Assembly (NCBI RefSeq): GCF_045788535.1
Contig: NZ_CP074074.1
Coordinates: forward strand, 310,001-374,000
Source: Allotamlana fucoidanivorans
GTDB taxonomy: Bacteria > Bacteroidota > Bacteroidia > Flavobacteriales > Flavobacteriaceae
Reading direction: 5' to 3'
DNA: 64,000 nucleotides
A program made the position numbers and the translations under genes. Position 1 is the stretch's first letter. Every line of letters starts with the position of its first letter. The notes below the pieces were generated by a model. The model saw only the letters and a list, made by a program, of their open reading frames with translations. It was not told where the DNA came from and did not search any database. Of the stretch, positions 44,572 to 52,791 are shown in pieces.

Positions 44572-45960
44572 TTAGTTTTCAGCTAGTTCATAGGTTTCAG
44601 TTTCATCGTAATGCATTTCAACTTCTTCATCCTCTACACCATGGGTAAGAACTTCTAATTTTTGTCTTACTATAAGCACCAAAGCTCCCAAAGTAACACA
44701 AAAAATGGCAATACCTGTGAAAATAGTATACTCTCCTTGACTTTCAGACCATTCCCCAAGTAACCCTGCTAGTTTACTGCCAAAGCCTGTCATGGCAAAA
44801 TATACACCCATCATTATAGAAGCATACTTTACTGGAGCTAATTTTGTAATAAAAGATAAAGCTACAGGTGAGAGGCACAATTCGCCTATGGTATGTAATA
44901 AATAAGCCAAAACCAACCAATACATAGCTGAAGTTCCTGTTGCTTCATATTGTGCTGTAGCCGCGGTCATAAAGAAAAAACCAGACCCCATGATAATTAA
45001 ACCAACAATCATTTTAAATAATGAAGTTGAAACTTTTCCTTTTAACTTTCTATTAGCCCAATAACCCGCTACACTTGTTCCTAAAAAGATTATAAACATA
45101 GCATTTAATGACTGAAACCAAGAAGCAGGAACTTGCCAGCCCAATAACATGCGATTAGTTTTTTCCATGGTGTAAATATTCATTAACCCTCCTGCTTGTT
45201 CAAACGCCCCCCAAAACACAATGACTAATAAGAAAGAAATCAATAAAACAACAACCCTATCTTTTTCAACTTTATTTAAGGGTTGCTTCATAGCTAATTT
45301 TTCTTCTTCATTCTTTGATGCTCCGAGAAAATTACCAACATGCACCAAATACTTTTGCCCTAAGAGATATTGTAAAATACCGAGTCCCATACCTATTCCA
45401 GCTAATCCAAAACCGTAATGCCACCCAAATACTTCTCCAACATAACCAACTACTAAACTAGACAAAAAAGCACCTACATTAATACCAATATAAAAGATAG
45501 TAAATCCTTTGTCTCTTCGGATATCACCTTTTTTATACAACCCTCCTACCATTGTGGATATATTGGGTTTTAACATACCAACACCACATACAATTAAAAC
45601 CAAGCCTGTATAAAATGCCCACATTTGCTCAACAGCCAAAATACTATGTCCAAAGAGTAACAAGACACCACCTACTAACACAGATTTTTTCTGCCCCAAT
45701 AGTTTATCTGCAATAATACCTCCAGGAATAGACATCACATATACCATCATGGTGTACCAACCATACAAGGCAAGCGCATCTCCATTTGACCATCCTAGTC
45801 CTGCATTTTCCCCTTTAGTTTCTGCTACCAGATACAACACCAATATAGCGCGCATACCATAATAAGAAAAGCGTTCCCACATTTCTGTAAAAAACAAAAC
45901 GTATAAGCCTACAGGATGCCCAAACAGCTCTTTTTGCTTCATTGAAGTTGAATTTGTCAT
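44572..45960 (-). CDS. POT-family proton-dependent peptide transporter
   Basis: A 462-residue MFS peptide permease of the same family as the next gene. EMWERFSYYGMRAILVLYL and IFYIGINVGAFLSSL are the diagnostic motifs. Its closeness to DPP-IV (9 bases) suggests that released dipeptides are taken up directly. The two transporters probably arose by duplication and differ most in the middle, where the downstream copy is longer. Confidence 0.93.
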   Translation of the reverse strand: MTNSTSMKQKELFGHPVGLYVLFFTEMWERFSYYGMRAILVLYLVAETKGENAGLGWSNGDALALYGWYTMMVYVMSIPGGIIADKLLGQKKSVLVGGVLLLFGHSILAVEQMWAFYTGLVLIVCGVGMLKPNISTMVGGLYKKGDIRRDKGFTIFYIGINVGAFLSSLVVGYVGEVFGWHYGFGLAGIGMGLGILQYLLGQKYLVHVGNFLGASKNEEEKLAMKQPLNKVEKDRVVVLLISFLLVIVFWGAFEQAGGLMNIYTMEKTNRMLLGWQVPASWFQSLNAMFIIFLGTSVAGYWANRKLKGKVSTSLFKMIVGLIIMGSGFFFMTAATAQYEATGTSAMYWLVLAYLLHTIGELCLSPVALSFITKLAPVKYASIMMGVYFAMTGFGSKLAGLLGEWSESQGEYTIFTGIAIFCVTLGALVLIVRQKLEVLTHGVEDEEVEMHYDETETYELAEN

Positions 45961-45969
45961 AAAATTTTT

Positions 45970-48183
45970 CTAGTTAATTGGTTGTGTTATTTTTCCTTTG
46001 TTTTTGCCCAAGGTTTTATCTATAAATTTCGTCATTTTTCTGTATAAATGTAGACTTGTATTGCCTCCGTAAATACCATGATTCTTGTCGGGATAAATAG
46101 CCATTTCAAAATCTTTATCTGCCTGAATAAGGGCTTCAGACAAACGCATGGTATTTTGCACATGTACATTATCATCCCCAGAACCATGAATTAGCAGAAA
46201 ATCCCCTTTTAATTTATCAACGTGCCATATTGGTGAGTTCTCATCATACCCCTTAGAGTTTTCTTGAGGAGTTCTTAAATAACGTTCAGTATAAACAGAG
46301 TCATAAAAACGCCAACTTGTTACTGGCGCTACAGCAATAGCCATTTTAAAAACATCGGCTCCTTTAAACAAACAATTAGCACTCATAAAACCACCATAAC
46401 TCCAGCCCCAAATACCTATACTTTGAGCATCAATATACGGTAATTTTCCGAGTTCTTTGGCTGCTTGTATTTGATCTTCTACCTCAAATTTCCCTAAGGA
46501 TTTATAGGTAACTTTCTTAAAATTGGCTCCTAAATACCCTGTTCCTCTTCCATCTACGCAAGCAATTACATATCCTTTTTGTGCTAAGTATTGAAACCAA
46601 TAGTCACGTGAGCTTGTCCATGTGTTTGAAACTCGCTGAGATCCTGGGCCTGAATACTGAAACATAAGTAAGGGATAGGATTTTGACTCATCAAAATCTA
46701 GTGGTTTTATCATCCACATATTCAGTTCGTTCCCATTAACACTAAGTGTACTAAATTCCTTTTGCGGAAGTTTATATTCAGAAACGGTTTGTTTTAAAGC
46801 GGCATTGTCTTTTATAACTTTAACCAGCTTTCCCGTTTTTGAACTATGTAAAGTATACTGCGTTGGCGTTGTAGCGTTGGAATAGGTATTTATAAATAAA
46901 GAAAAATCGGCACTAAAGTCGGCAGCATTGGTTCCTAACTGGTTTGTTAATCGTGTTTTTGATCTTCCGTTTAGATGGATAGCATAAACATCTCGGTTTA
47001 TTGAACCATTTTCTACAGATTGATAGAAAATCCGTTCGGTGTTTTCATCGAATCCATAATAATTTGTAACCTCCCAATTTCCTTTTGTTACCTGGTTTAC
47101 AAGTTTTCCAGAGACATCATAATGATATATATGATTGAAACCATCCTTTTCACTCGTCCAAATAAAACTATTGTTGGGTAAAAAAGTTAAATTATCTGTA
47201 ACTTCAACATAGGCTTGATCTCTTTCTTCTATAACCAAATTAGCGGTATTTGAAGTTACATTAATCATCCATAAATCTAAAGCATTCTGATGACGGTTCA
47301 GGTATTGCGCACTTAAAACATCAGGATGATTTGTCCATTTAATTCTAGGAATGTAAAAATCATGATAGGGTTTGCCAACCTCTATTTGTTCAACCGTATT
47401 TTTTTCTAAATTTGAAATATGAAGTGATACTATTGCATTGGCTTCGCCCGCTTTTGGATATTTAAAAACTTGTTGTTTTGGGTACAAGTCTGTTCCGTAA
47501 ATATCCATAGAAAATTCAGGAACCTGAGTTTCATCAAACCTTAAAAAGGCAATCTTATTCCCATCCACATTCCAATCAAATGCTCTAACAAAACCAAATT
47601 CTTCCTCATAAACCCAATCGGCAACCCCATTTATAATTTTATTTTTCTCGCCATCAAATGTAACTTGCGTGGTGGTACCATCCTGTAAATCTTTCACAAA
47701 TAAATTATTGCTTTTAACAAAAGCCACTTTGGTACCATCAGGAGAAAATGTAGGTTCTTGAATTCTTTCTTTTGAAATTAGCATCATTGATTTATCAGTC
47801 ACATCATAAACAAAATAATGTCCTAAAACCGAATGTCTGTAAATTGATGCTTCATTAATAGCCAGAATAATCTTTTTCTCATCTGGGCTAAAAATATAGT
47901 TTGTAAAATATGGCAACACCTCTAAATCTGTTGAACTCACTAAAGTTTTAACTTTTTCTGTGGTTTTATAATCATAAATATCAATAGAAGTGGCACCTGA
48001 AACGTTATCAAAATTTAGCACAGAATATTGCTGTCCGTTCGTCATAGAATGCAGTACATCTAAGTATTCTTGTTGAAAGGTTCCATGTTTCCAAATATCT
48101 TCTAGGGTAAGTTCTTTAGTTTGCGCACATAAAAATGACGTTATAAACGCACAAAAAACACAAGAGAATTTTAAATATTTCAT
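45970..48183 (-). CDS. Dipeptidyl peptidase IV-type serine peptidase (S9B)
   Basis: An exported prolyl dipeptidyl peptidase. A signal peptide (CAFITSFLCAQ) precedes an eight-bladed propeller and a C-terminal alpha/beta hydrolase with S in GWSYGGFM, D in GSGDDNVH and H in DKNHGIYGG. An EE motif (VYEEEFGFVRAF) that anchors the substrate N-terminus is present. I preferred the ATG at 48183 (737 residues) to an in-frame TTG at 48195. It heads the operon with the two peptide transporters. Confidence 0.92.
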   Translation of the reverse strand: MKYLKFSCVFCAFITSFLCAQTKELTLEDIWKHGTFQQEYLDVLHSMTNGQQYSVLNFDNVSGATSIDIYDYKTTEKVKTLVSSTDLEVLPYFTNYIFSPDEKKIILAINEASIYRHSVLGHYFVYDVTDKSMMLISKERIQEPTFSPDGTKVAFVKSNNLFVKDLQDGTTTQVTFDGEKNKIINGVADWVYEEEFGFVRAFDWNVDGNKIAFLRFDETQVPEFSMDIYGTDLYPKQQVFKYPKAGEANAIVSLHISNLEKNTVEQIEVGKPYHDFYIPRIKWTNHPDVLSAQYLNRHQNALDLWMINVTSNTANLVIEERDQAYVEVTDNLTFLPNNSFIWTSEKDGFNHIYHYDVSGKLVNQVTKGNWEVTNYYGFDENTERIFYQSVENGSINRDVYAIHLNGRSKTRLTNQLGTNAADFSADFSLFINTYSNATTPTQYTLHSSKTGKLVKVIKDNAALKQTVSEYKLPQKEFSTLSVNGNELNMWMIKPLDFDESKSYPLLMFQYSGPGSQRVSNTWTSSRDYWFQYLAQKGYVIACVDGRGTGYLGANFKKVTYKSLGKFEVEDQIQAAKELGKLPYIDAQSIGIWGWSYGGFMSANCLFKGADVFKMAIAVAPVTSWRFYDSVYTERYLRTPQENSKGYDENSPIWHVDKLKGDFLLIHGSGDDNVHVQNTMRLSEALIQADKDFEMAIYPDKNHGIYGGNTSLHLYRKMTKFIDKTLGKNKGKITQPIN

Positions 48184-48394
48184 GCAGTGTATCAACTATT
48201 TCTTTGGGTATATAGCCTTTTTAAACACCAAAATATTGAAGTTATAGATTATTTAATTCTAGATAATTTATCCTTTCAACTATTTATTTTACAAAAGGCT
48301 GTCAAGATTACTAAAAATTCTTCAAAAAACCTTTTTATTAACACTTAAATAACACCATTTTAAAACATTTCATTACAAATTAACACTAAGATAG
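48184..48394. other. Divergent intergenic region
   Basis: About 210 bases between the DPP-IV gene and the HMG-CoA reductase promoter. AT-rich, with no convincing open frame or stem-loop. A promoter for the minus-strand operon must lie here but was not recognised. Confidence 0.4.
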
Positions 48395-48402
48395 TATCTT
48401 TG
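48395..48402 (+). promoter_or_regulatory. -7 promoter element of the HMG-CoA reductase gene
   Basis: TATCTTTG matches TAnnTTTG and lies 19 bases before the ATG at 48422, which would give a short leader. Confidence 0.55.
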
Positions 48403-48421
48403 TGTTTCAAATTAATATATT

Positions 48422-49750
48422 ATGAGCAAACCTATTGATGGCTTTTCTAAACTCTCAAAATCTAAAAAGATTGATTGGATTGTTGACACCTATTTTTCTA
48501 ATACCGAAAGCGCTAAAAGTGTTTTAAAACAATATTGGAATAGCAACGAAAAATTGCAACAACTCCATGATGAGTTTATAGAAAACACCATCACTAATTA
48601 CTACCTTCCGCTTGGTGTGGCCCCTAATTTTTTAATAAACAACAAGCTTTACACCATACCAATGGCCATTGAAGAAAGTTCTGTAGTGGCGGCAGCCAGT
48701 AAAGCGGCTAAGTTTTGGATGGATAGAGGCGGCTTTAAAACGAAAGTGCTTTCTACTACAAAAATAGGACAGGTGCACTTTAACTTTTTAGGCGATGTTA
48801 AAAAACTAGCCCATTTTTTTAACCACGTTAAACCGAAGTTAATTCTTGATTGCAAAGATATCACTCAAAATATGAGCAAACGTGGTGGAGGTATTTTAGA
48901 TATTGAGCTACGTGATAAAACGTCTGAAATTGAACATTATTACCAACTTCATGCATCTTTTGAAACACTTGATGCTATGGGTGCCAACTTTATAAATTCT
49001 TGCCTAGAGCAATTTGCTGAAACCTTTAAAACCGAAGCTCAAAAATTTGATTTGTTTTCTGAAGAAGAGAAACAAATTGACATTATTATGAGCATTCTTT
49101 CTAATTATGTTCCAAATTGTCTGGTAAGAGCAGAAGTAAGTTGCAAGGTAGATGCCCTAGGTGATGGTGATACAATGTCAGGTAAAGATTTTGCCAAAAA
49201 ATTTGTTCAAGCGGTTAACATTGCTGAGGTGGAACCTTTTAGAGCAGTTACACATAACAAAGGTATAATGAACGGTATAGATGCTGTTATTCTGGCCACT
49301 GGAAACGACTTCAGAGCTGTTGAGGCTGGCGTTCATGCTTATGCTGCCAGAAACGGCAAATATAGTAGTTTGACCCATGCTAAAGTAGAAGATGACATGT
49401 TCACGTTTTGGATTGAAATTCCTCTAGCTTTAGGTACGGTTGGAGGCCTCACAGGATTACACCCTTTAGTTAAATTAGGTTTAGAACTTTTAAACGAACC
49501 CTCTGCTAAAGAGCTCATGCAAATTGTTGCGGTAGCAGGTTTGGCTCAAAATTTTGCTGCACTGCGGTCTTTAACCACTACAGGAATTCAGCAAGGCCAT
49601 ATGAAAATGCACCTCATGAATATTTTAAATCAATTTGAAGCCAATGCATCCGAAAAAGAAGCTTTGGTAAAACATTTTGAAAACCATACCGTTTCCCATA
49701 GTGCTGTATCTGAAGCCTTAAACCAATTAAGATTAAATCTTGAAAAATAA
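48422..49750 (+). CDS. mvaA: Hydroxymethylglutaryl-CoA reductase, class II
   Basis: Makes mevalonate from HMG-CoA, the committed step of the mevalonate route to isoprenoids. Class II features are seen: PLGVAPNFLINNKLYTIPMA near the start, the catalytic EESSVVAAASKAA, GDGDTMSGKD, and KGIMNGIDAVILATGNDFRAVE. The histidine in GHMKMHL is near the end. The 442 residues fit this class. Although class II enzymes are often annotated as degradative, its place beside a GHMP kinase points to synthesis. Confidence 0.95.
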   Translation: MSKPIDGFSKLSKSKKIDWIVDTYFSNTESAKSVLKQYWNSNEKLQQLHDEFIENTITNYYLPLGVAPNFLINNKLYTIPMAIEESSVVAAASKAAKFWMDRGGFKTKVLSTTKIGQVHFNFLGDVKKLAHFFNHVKPKLILDCKDITQNMSKRGGGILDIELRDKTSEIEHYYQLHASFETLDAMGANFINSCLEQFAETFKTEAQKFDLFSEEEKQIDIIMSILSNYVPNCLVRAEVSCKVDALGDGDTMSGKDFAKKFVQAVNIAEVEPFRAVTHNKGIMNGIDAVILATGNDFRAVEAGVHAYAARNGKYSSLTHAKVEDDMFTFWIEIPLALGTVGGLTGLHPLVKLGLELLNEPSAKELMQIVAVAGLAQNFAALRSLTTTGIQQGHMKMHLMNILNQFEANASEKEALVKHFENHTVSHSAVSEALNQLRLNLEK

Positions 49751-50654
49751 AACATTTTATAGCCACGGTAAACTTTTAATCTCTGGAGAATATGTTATTC
49801 TTGATGGCGCGCTTTCTCTGGCGCTTCCTACCAAAAAAGGACAATCTTTAACTATTGAACCTCTTGATAACAATAGTATTTTATGGGAAAGTTATGATGA
49901 AAACGAAACCCTTTGGTACAAAGGCGAATTTAAAATTCATAACAACCTAAAAATTACTTCAAAATCAGAAGATGACACATCCAAAAGACTCATCCAAATA
50001 TTCCATACCATAGCAGATTTAAATCCTAATGTCTTTAAAAACCAAAAAGGATTTAAAGCCATTACCAAGTTAGAATTTCCAACAAACTGGGGCCTAGGAA
50101 CCTCATCTACACTTATAAACAACTTAGCACAATATGCTTGTGTAAATCCGTATAAACTCTTAGAAATGACTTTTGGTGGTAGTGGCTACGATATTGCATG
50201 TGCCCAAAATGACACATCAATCACGTATAAATTAAACGGAAAAACACCAGTTATTGTTCCTGTTGATTTCAATCCTGATTTTAAAAATCATTTATTCTTT
50301 GTTCATCTTAATAAAAAACAAAATAGCAGAGAAGGTATAAAGCATTACAAAGCTTATAGAAGCCATATTGAACCTAAATTGAAAGAAATCAGCCTTTTAA
50401 CGCAACAAATATTAGACTCAAAAACCTTGACTCATTTTGAAGCCTTAATTGAAAAACATGAAACCATAATCGCAGAAGTGACTAAACAAACTTCAGTAAA
50501 AACCTTGTTTTTTAGTGATTTTCCTGGTAGTATAAAAAGTTTAGGTGCCTGGGGCGGTGATTTCATTTTAGCAGCATCAAAAGAAAATCCTACTTCGTAC
50601 TTTAAACAAAAAGGATTTCATACCATAATTGCCTATCAAGACATGATTTTGTAA
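49740..50654 (+). CDS. GYDIA-type GHMP kinase (mevalonate-pathway kinase)
   Basis: A GHMP-superfamily kinase of 304 residues. The N-terminus YSHGKLLISGEYVILDGA begins the fold, and the ATP loop is WGLGTSSTLINN, with Thr in place of the more common Ser-Ser-Ala. GSGYDIACAQ is the motif for which the Bacteroidota family is named. It probably phosphorylates mevalonate or phosphomevalonate. The start is a TTG at 49740 that overlaps the reductase gene by 11 bases; no ATG lies before the conserved fold, so TTG is required. Confidence 0.9.
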   Translation: MKNKTFYSHGKLLISGEYVILDGALSLALPTKKGQSLTIEPLDNNSILWESYDENETLWYKGEFKIHNNLKITSKSEDDTSKRLIQIFHTIADLNPNVFKNQKGFKAITKLEFPTNWGLGTSSTLINNLAQYACVNPYKLLEMTFGGSGYDIACAQNDTSITYKLNGKTPVIVPVDFNPDFKNHLFFVHLNKKQNSREGIKHYKAYRSHIEPKLKEISLLTQQILDSKTLTHFEALIEKHETIIAEVTKQTSVKTLFFSDFPGSIKSLGAWGGDFILAASKENPTSYFKQKGFHTIIAYQDMIL

Positions 50655-50658
50655 AGCC

Positions 50659-51654
50659 ATGAAACAGTATATTTTTTTTAACCCTCTTGTTCTTGTTTTT
50701 GGAGTATACTGTTTACTGTCATCGTCTCATATAGAAGCTCAGGAAAATGACACATTCAAATATGCTTTTGAAGCATCAACAGATAACGATGCACTTGGCA
50801 TTTGGGAAAATTATGATCGGTATTATACCTTTGGCATTGGACTAAAGTTTTACTTTAAATCAGAACAATTTTTAGGCCTTCAAAAACTATTTCCCTCTAA
50901 AAAACATTACTTTTTTGATGTTGAATTACGTTCTGAAGGCTACACTCCAACTAGAAAATCCTTTTCAAAGGAAGAAATTCTTTCAGACACCCTTAAATTT
51001 GAACGTCCTTTTGCTGGCCTACTTTATACAAAACTTAATACCACATACACGTTTGAACGTTCTTTTGTGAAATCTGAATTGTTATTAGGTATAATGGGAC
51101 CTTCAGCATTTGCCGCAGAAATTCAAAACTGGTTACACAAATATTTACCAACAAGTGATTTGGTTGAAGGCTGGGAATATCAACTTCCCAACCAACTTAT
51201 TGTTAACTTTAATATAAAAACGGCTTGCGATTTAACGCCTAACTCCAAATTATTTGATATTTACGCCGCAGGAGAAGCAAGGTTTGGCAATTTATATATT
51301 GACGCAACTCCAAGTCTTGGGTTTCGATTTGGAAAATTTAATACCCTTACCGAATCTTCTGCTTTTAACAACGATTTACTAGCCTCATTTACCGCGAGGG
51401 AGTTCTTTTTACAAACGAATATTTCAACTACTTTAGCAGCCTTTAATGGCACCGCTCAAGGTAAAATGTTTGGACCTAAATACAAATATGCACTAGACCA
51501 TATTCATCAGGCACATGCCGTCATATCAAATACTGTCTATATAACAAGAAAGCGATACACCATAAGTTTCCAACATAACATGGTCTTCGGAAAAGTTATC
51601 CCAAAATCACGACACATTTATGGGGTACTTAATTTGAGGTATCGCTTTAATTAA
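50659..51654 (+). CDS. lpxR: LpxR-like lipid A deacylase (outer-membrane beta-barrel)
   Basis: A 331-residue exported protein with a signal peptide ending near IEAQ-28. The early STDNDALGIWENYDRYYTFGIGLKF resembles the LpxR signature (N-D pair and RYYT). MGPSAFAAEIQNWLHKYLP and GWEYQLPNQLIVNFN are further family blocks. Many alternating hydrophobic strands and the ending LNLRYRFN suit an outer-membrane barrel. LpxR removes the 3'-acyloxyacyl chain from lipid A in enteric bacteria; activity here is inferred. It lies four bases after the GHMP kinase gene. Confidence 0.85.
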   Translation: MKQYIFFNPLVLVFGVYCLLSSSHIEAQENDTFKYAFEASTDNDALGIWENYDRYYTFGIGLKFYFKSEQFLGLQKLFPSKKHYFFDVELRSEGYTPTRKSFSKEEILSDTLKFERPFAGLLYTKLNTTYTFERSFVKSELLLGIMGPSAFAAEIQNWLHKYLPTSDLVEGWEYQLPNQLIVNFNIKTACDLTPNSKLFDIYAAGEARFGNLYIDATPSLGFRFGKFNTLTESSAFNNDLLASFTAREFFLQTNISTTLAAFNGTAQGKMFGPKYKYALDHIHQAHAVISNTVYITRKRYTISFQHNMVFGKVIPKSRHIYGVLNLRYRFN

Positions 51655-51663
51655 ATTTCTATA

Positions 51664-52644
51664 TTAATTATATGTAGACGTCGCTACTTCAAAATTAGCA
51701 TCTTTAGCGGCTAAATAACGTTCGGCATCTAAAGCGGCCATACAACCTGTACCTGCTGCTGTTACTGCTTGCCTATAAACATGATCTGCAGCATCGCCTG
51801 ACACAAACACACCTTCTATATTCGTTTTTGATGTCCCTGGCTCATTCACAATATAACCCGTTGCATCTAATTTTAAATAGTCTTTAAAAATATCTGTATT
51901 CGGTTTATGTCCAATCGCTACAAAAAATCCTGTGGCTGGAATGTCCTGCTTCTCATTGGTTTTATTATTGAAAACACGAACCCCTGTTACTACTTGTCCG
52001 TCTCCTAAAACTTCATCTGTCTCGGTGTTAAATAGTATCTCTATATTTTCTGTATTTTGAACTCTAGCTGCCATGATTTTTGAAGCTCTAAATTCATCTC
52101 TACGCACCAACATCGTTACTTTTTTACAAAGCTTTGACAAATAATGGGCTTCCTCACAGGCTGAATCTCCTGCGCCTACTATAACCACTTCCTGATTTCT
52201 ATAAAAGAAGCCATCACAAACCGCACAGGCCGATACTCCTCCGCCCAGTTGTAAATACTTTTGCTCAGATTCTAAGCCCAGATATTTCGCTGAAGCTCCT
52301 GTTGAAATAATCACCGTATCACAATGTATTTCTTTCTCTTCATTAACCCATACTTTATGAATAGCACTTGAAAAATCAACTTTTGTAATCCAACCATCTC
52401 TAATATCGGCTTCAAAACGCTGGGCTTGAGCTTGTAATTGCATCATCATTTCTGGACCTGTAACCCCTTCTGGATAGCCTGGAAAATTCTCAACTTCATT
52501 GGTGGTTGTTAATTGACCGCCTGGTTGTGTCCCTTGATACAATACGGGATTCATATTAGCTCTTGCTGCATAGATTGCCGCTGTATATCCTGCTGGACCT
52601 GACCCTATAATTAAGCATTTTACGCGTTCTATTGTTTCTGACAT
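51664..52644 (-). CDS. trxB: Thioredoxin-disulfide reductase
   Basis: A flavoenzyme that reduces thioredoxin with NADPH. The FAD motif GSGPAGYTAAIYAAR is at 15-29, the redox pair CAVC at 140-143, the NADPH motif GAGDSACEEA follows, and SGDAADHVYRQAVTAAGTG closes the FAD site. The 326 residues are normal. It is transcribed alone. Confidence 0.96.
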   Translation of the reverse strand: MSETIERVKCLIIGSGPAGYTAAIYAARANMNPVLYQGTQPGGQLTTTNEVENFPGYPEGVTGPEMMMQLQAQAQRFEADIRDGWITKVDFSSAIHKVWVNEEKEIHCDTVIISTGASAKYLGLESEQKYLQLGGGVSACAVCDGFFYRNQEVVIVGAGDSACEEAHYLSKLCKKVTMLVRRDEFRASKIMAARVQNTENIEILFNTETDEVLGDGQVVTGVRVFNNKTNEKQDIPATGFFVAIGHKPNTDIFKDYLKLDATGYIVNEPGTSKTNIEGVFVSGDAADHVYRQAVTAAGTGCMAALDAERYLAAKDANFEVATSTYN

Positions 52645-52664
52645 ATCTTATTTATTTAACTATA

Positions 52665-52672
52665 CAAAAGTA
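52665..52672 (-). promoter_or_regulatory. -7 promoter element of trxB
   Basis: Minus-strand TACTTTTG matches TAnnTTTG and lies 20 bases before the trxB ATG. Confidence 0.5.
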
Positions 52673-52741
52673 GGTTTTTTGATAGAAAACTTACAGCTAA
52701 GTTATCAACAGTTATTATCTTAAAATAACATTAACCGATAC

Positions 52742-52771
52742 AAAAAAACCTCGCTATAACGAGGTTTTTTT
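52742..52771. terminator. Terminator after the PPIase gene
   Basis: AAAAAAACCTCG (52742-52753) and CGAGGTTTTTTT (52760-52771) form a perfect 12-bp stem with a 6-base loop. The A/T ends give a T-run on both strands. Confidence 0.85.
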
Positions 52772-52791
52772 GTACTTATTTAATTTTGTTG

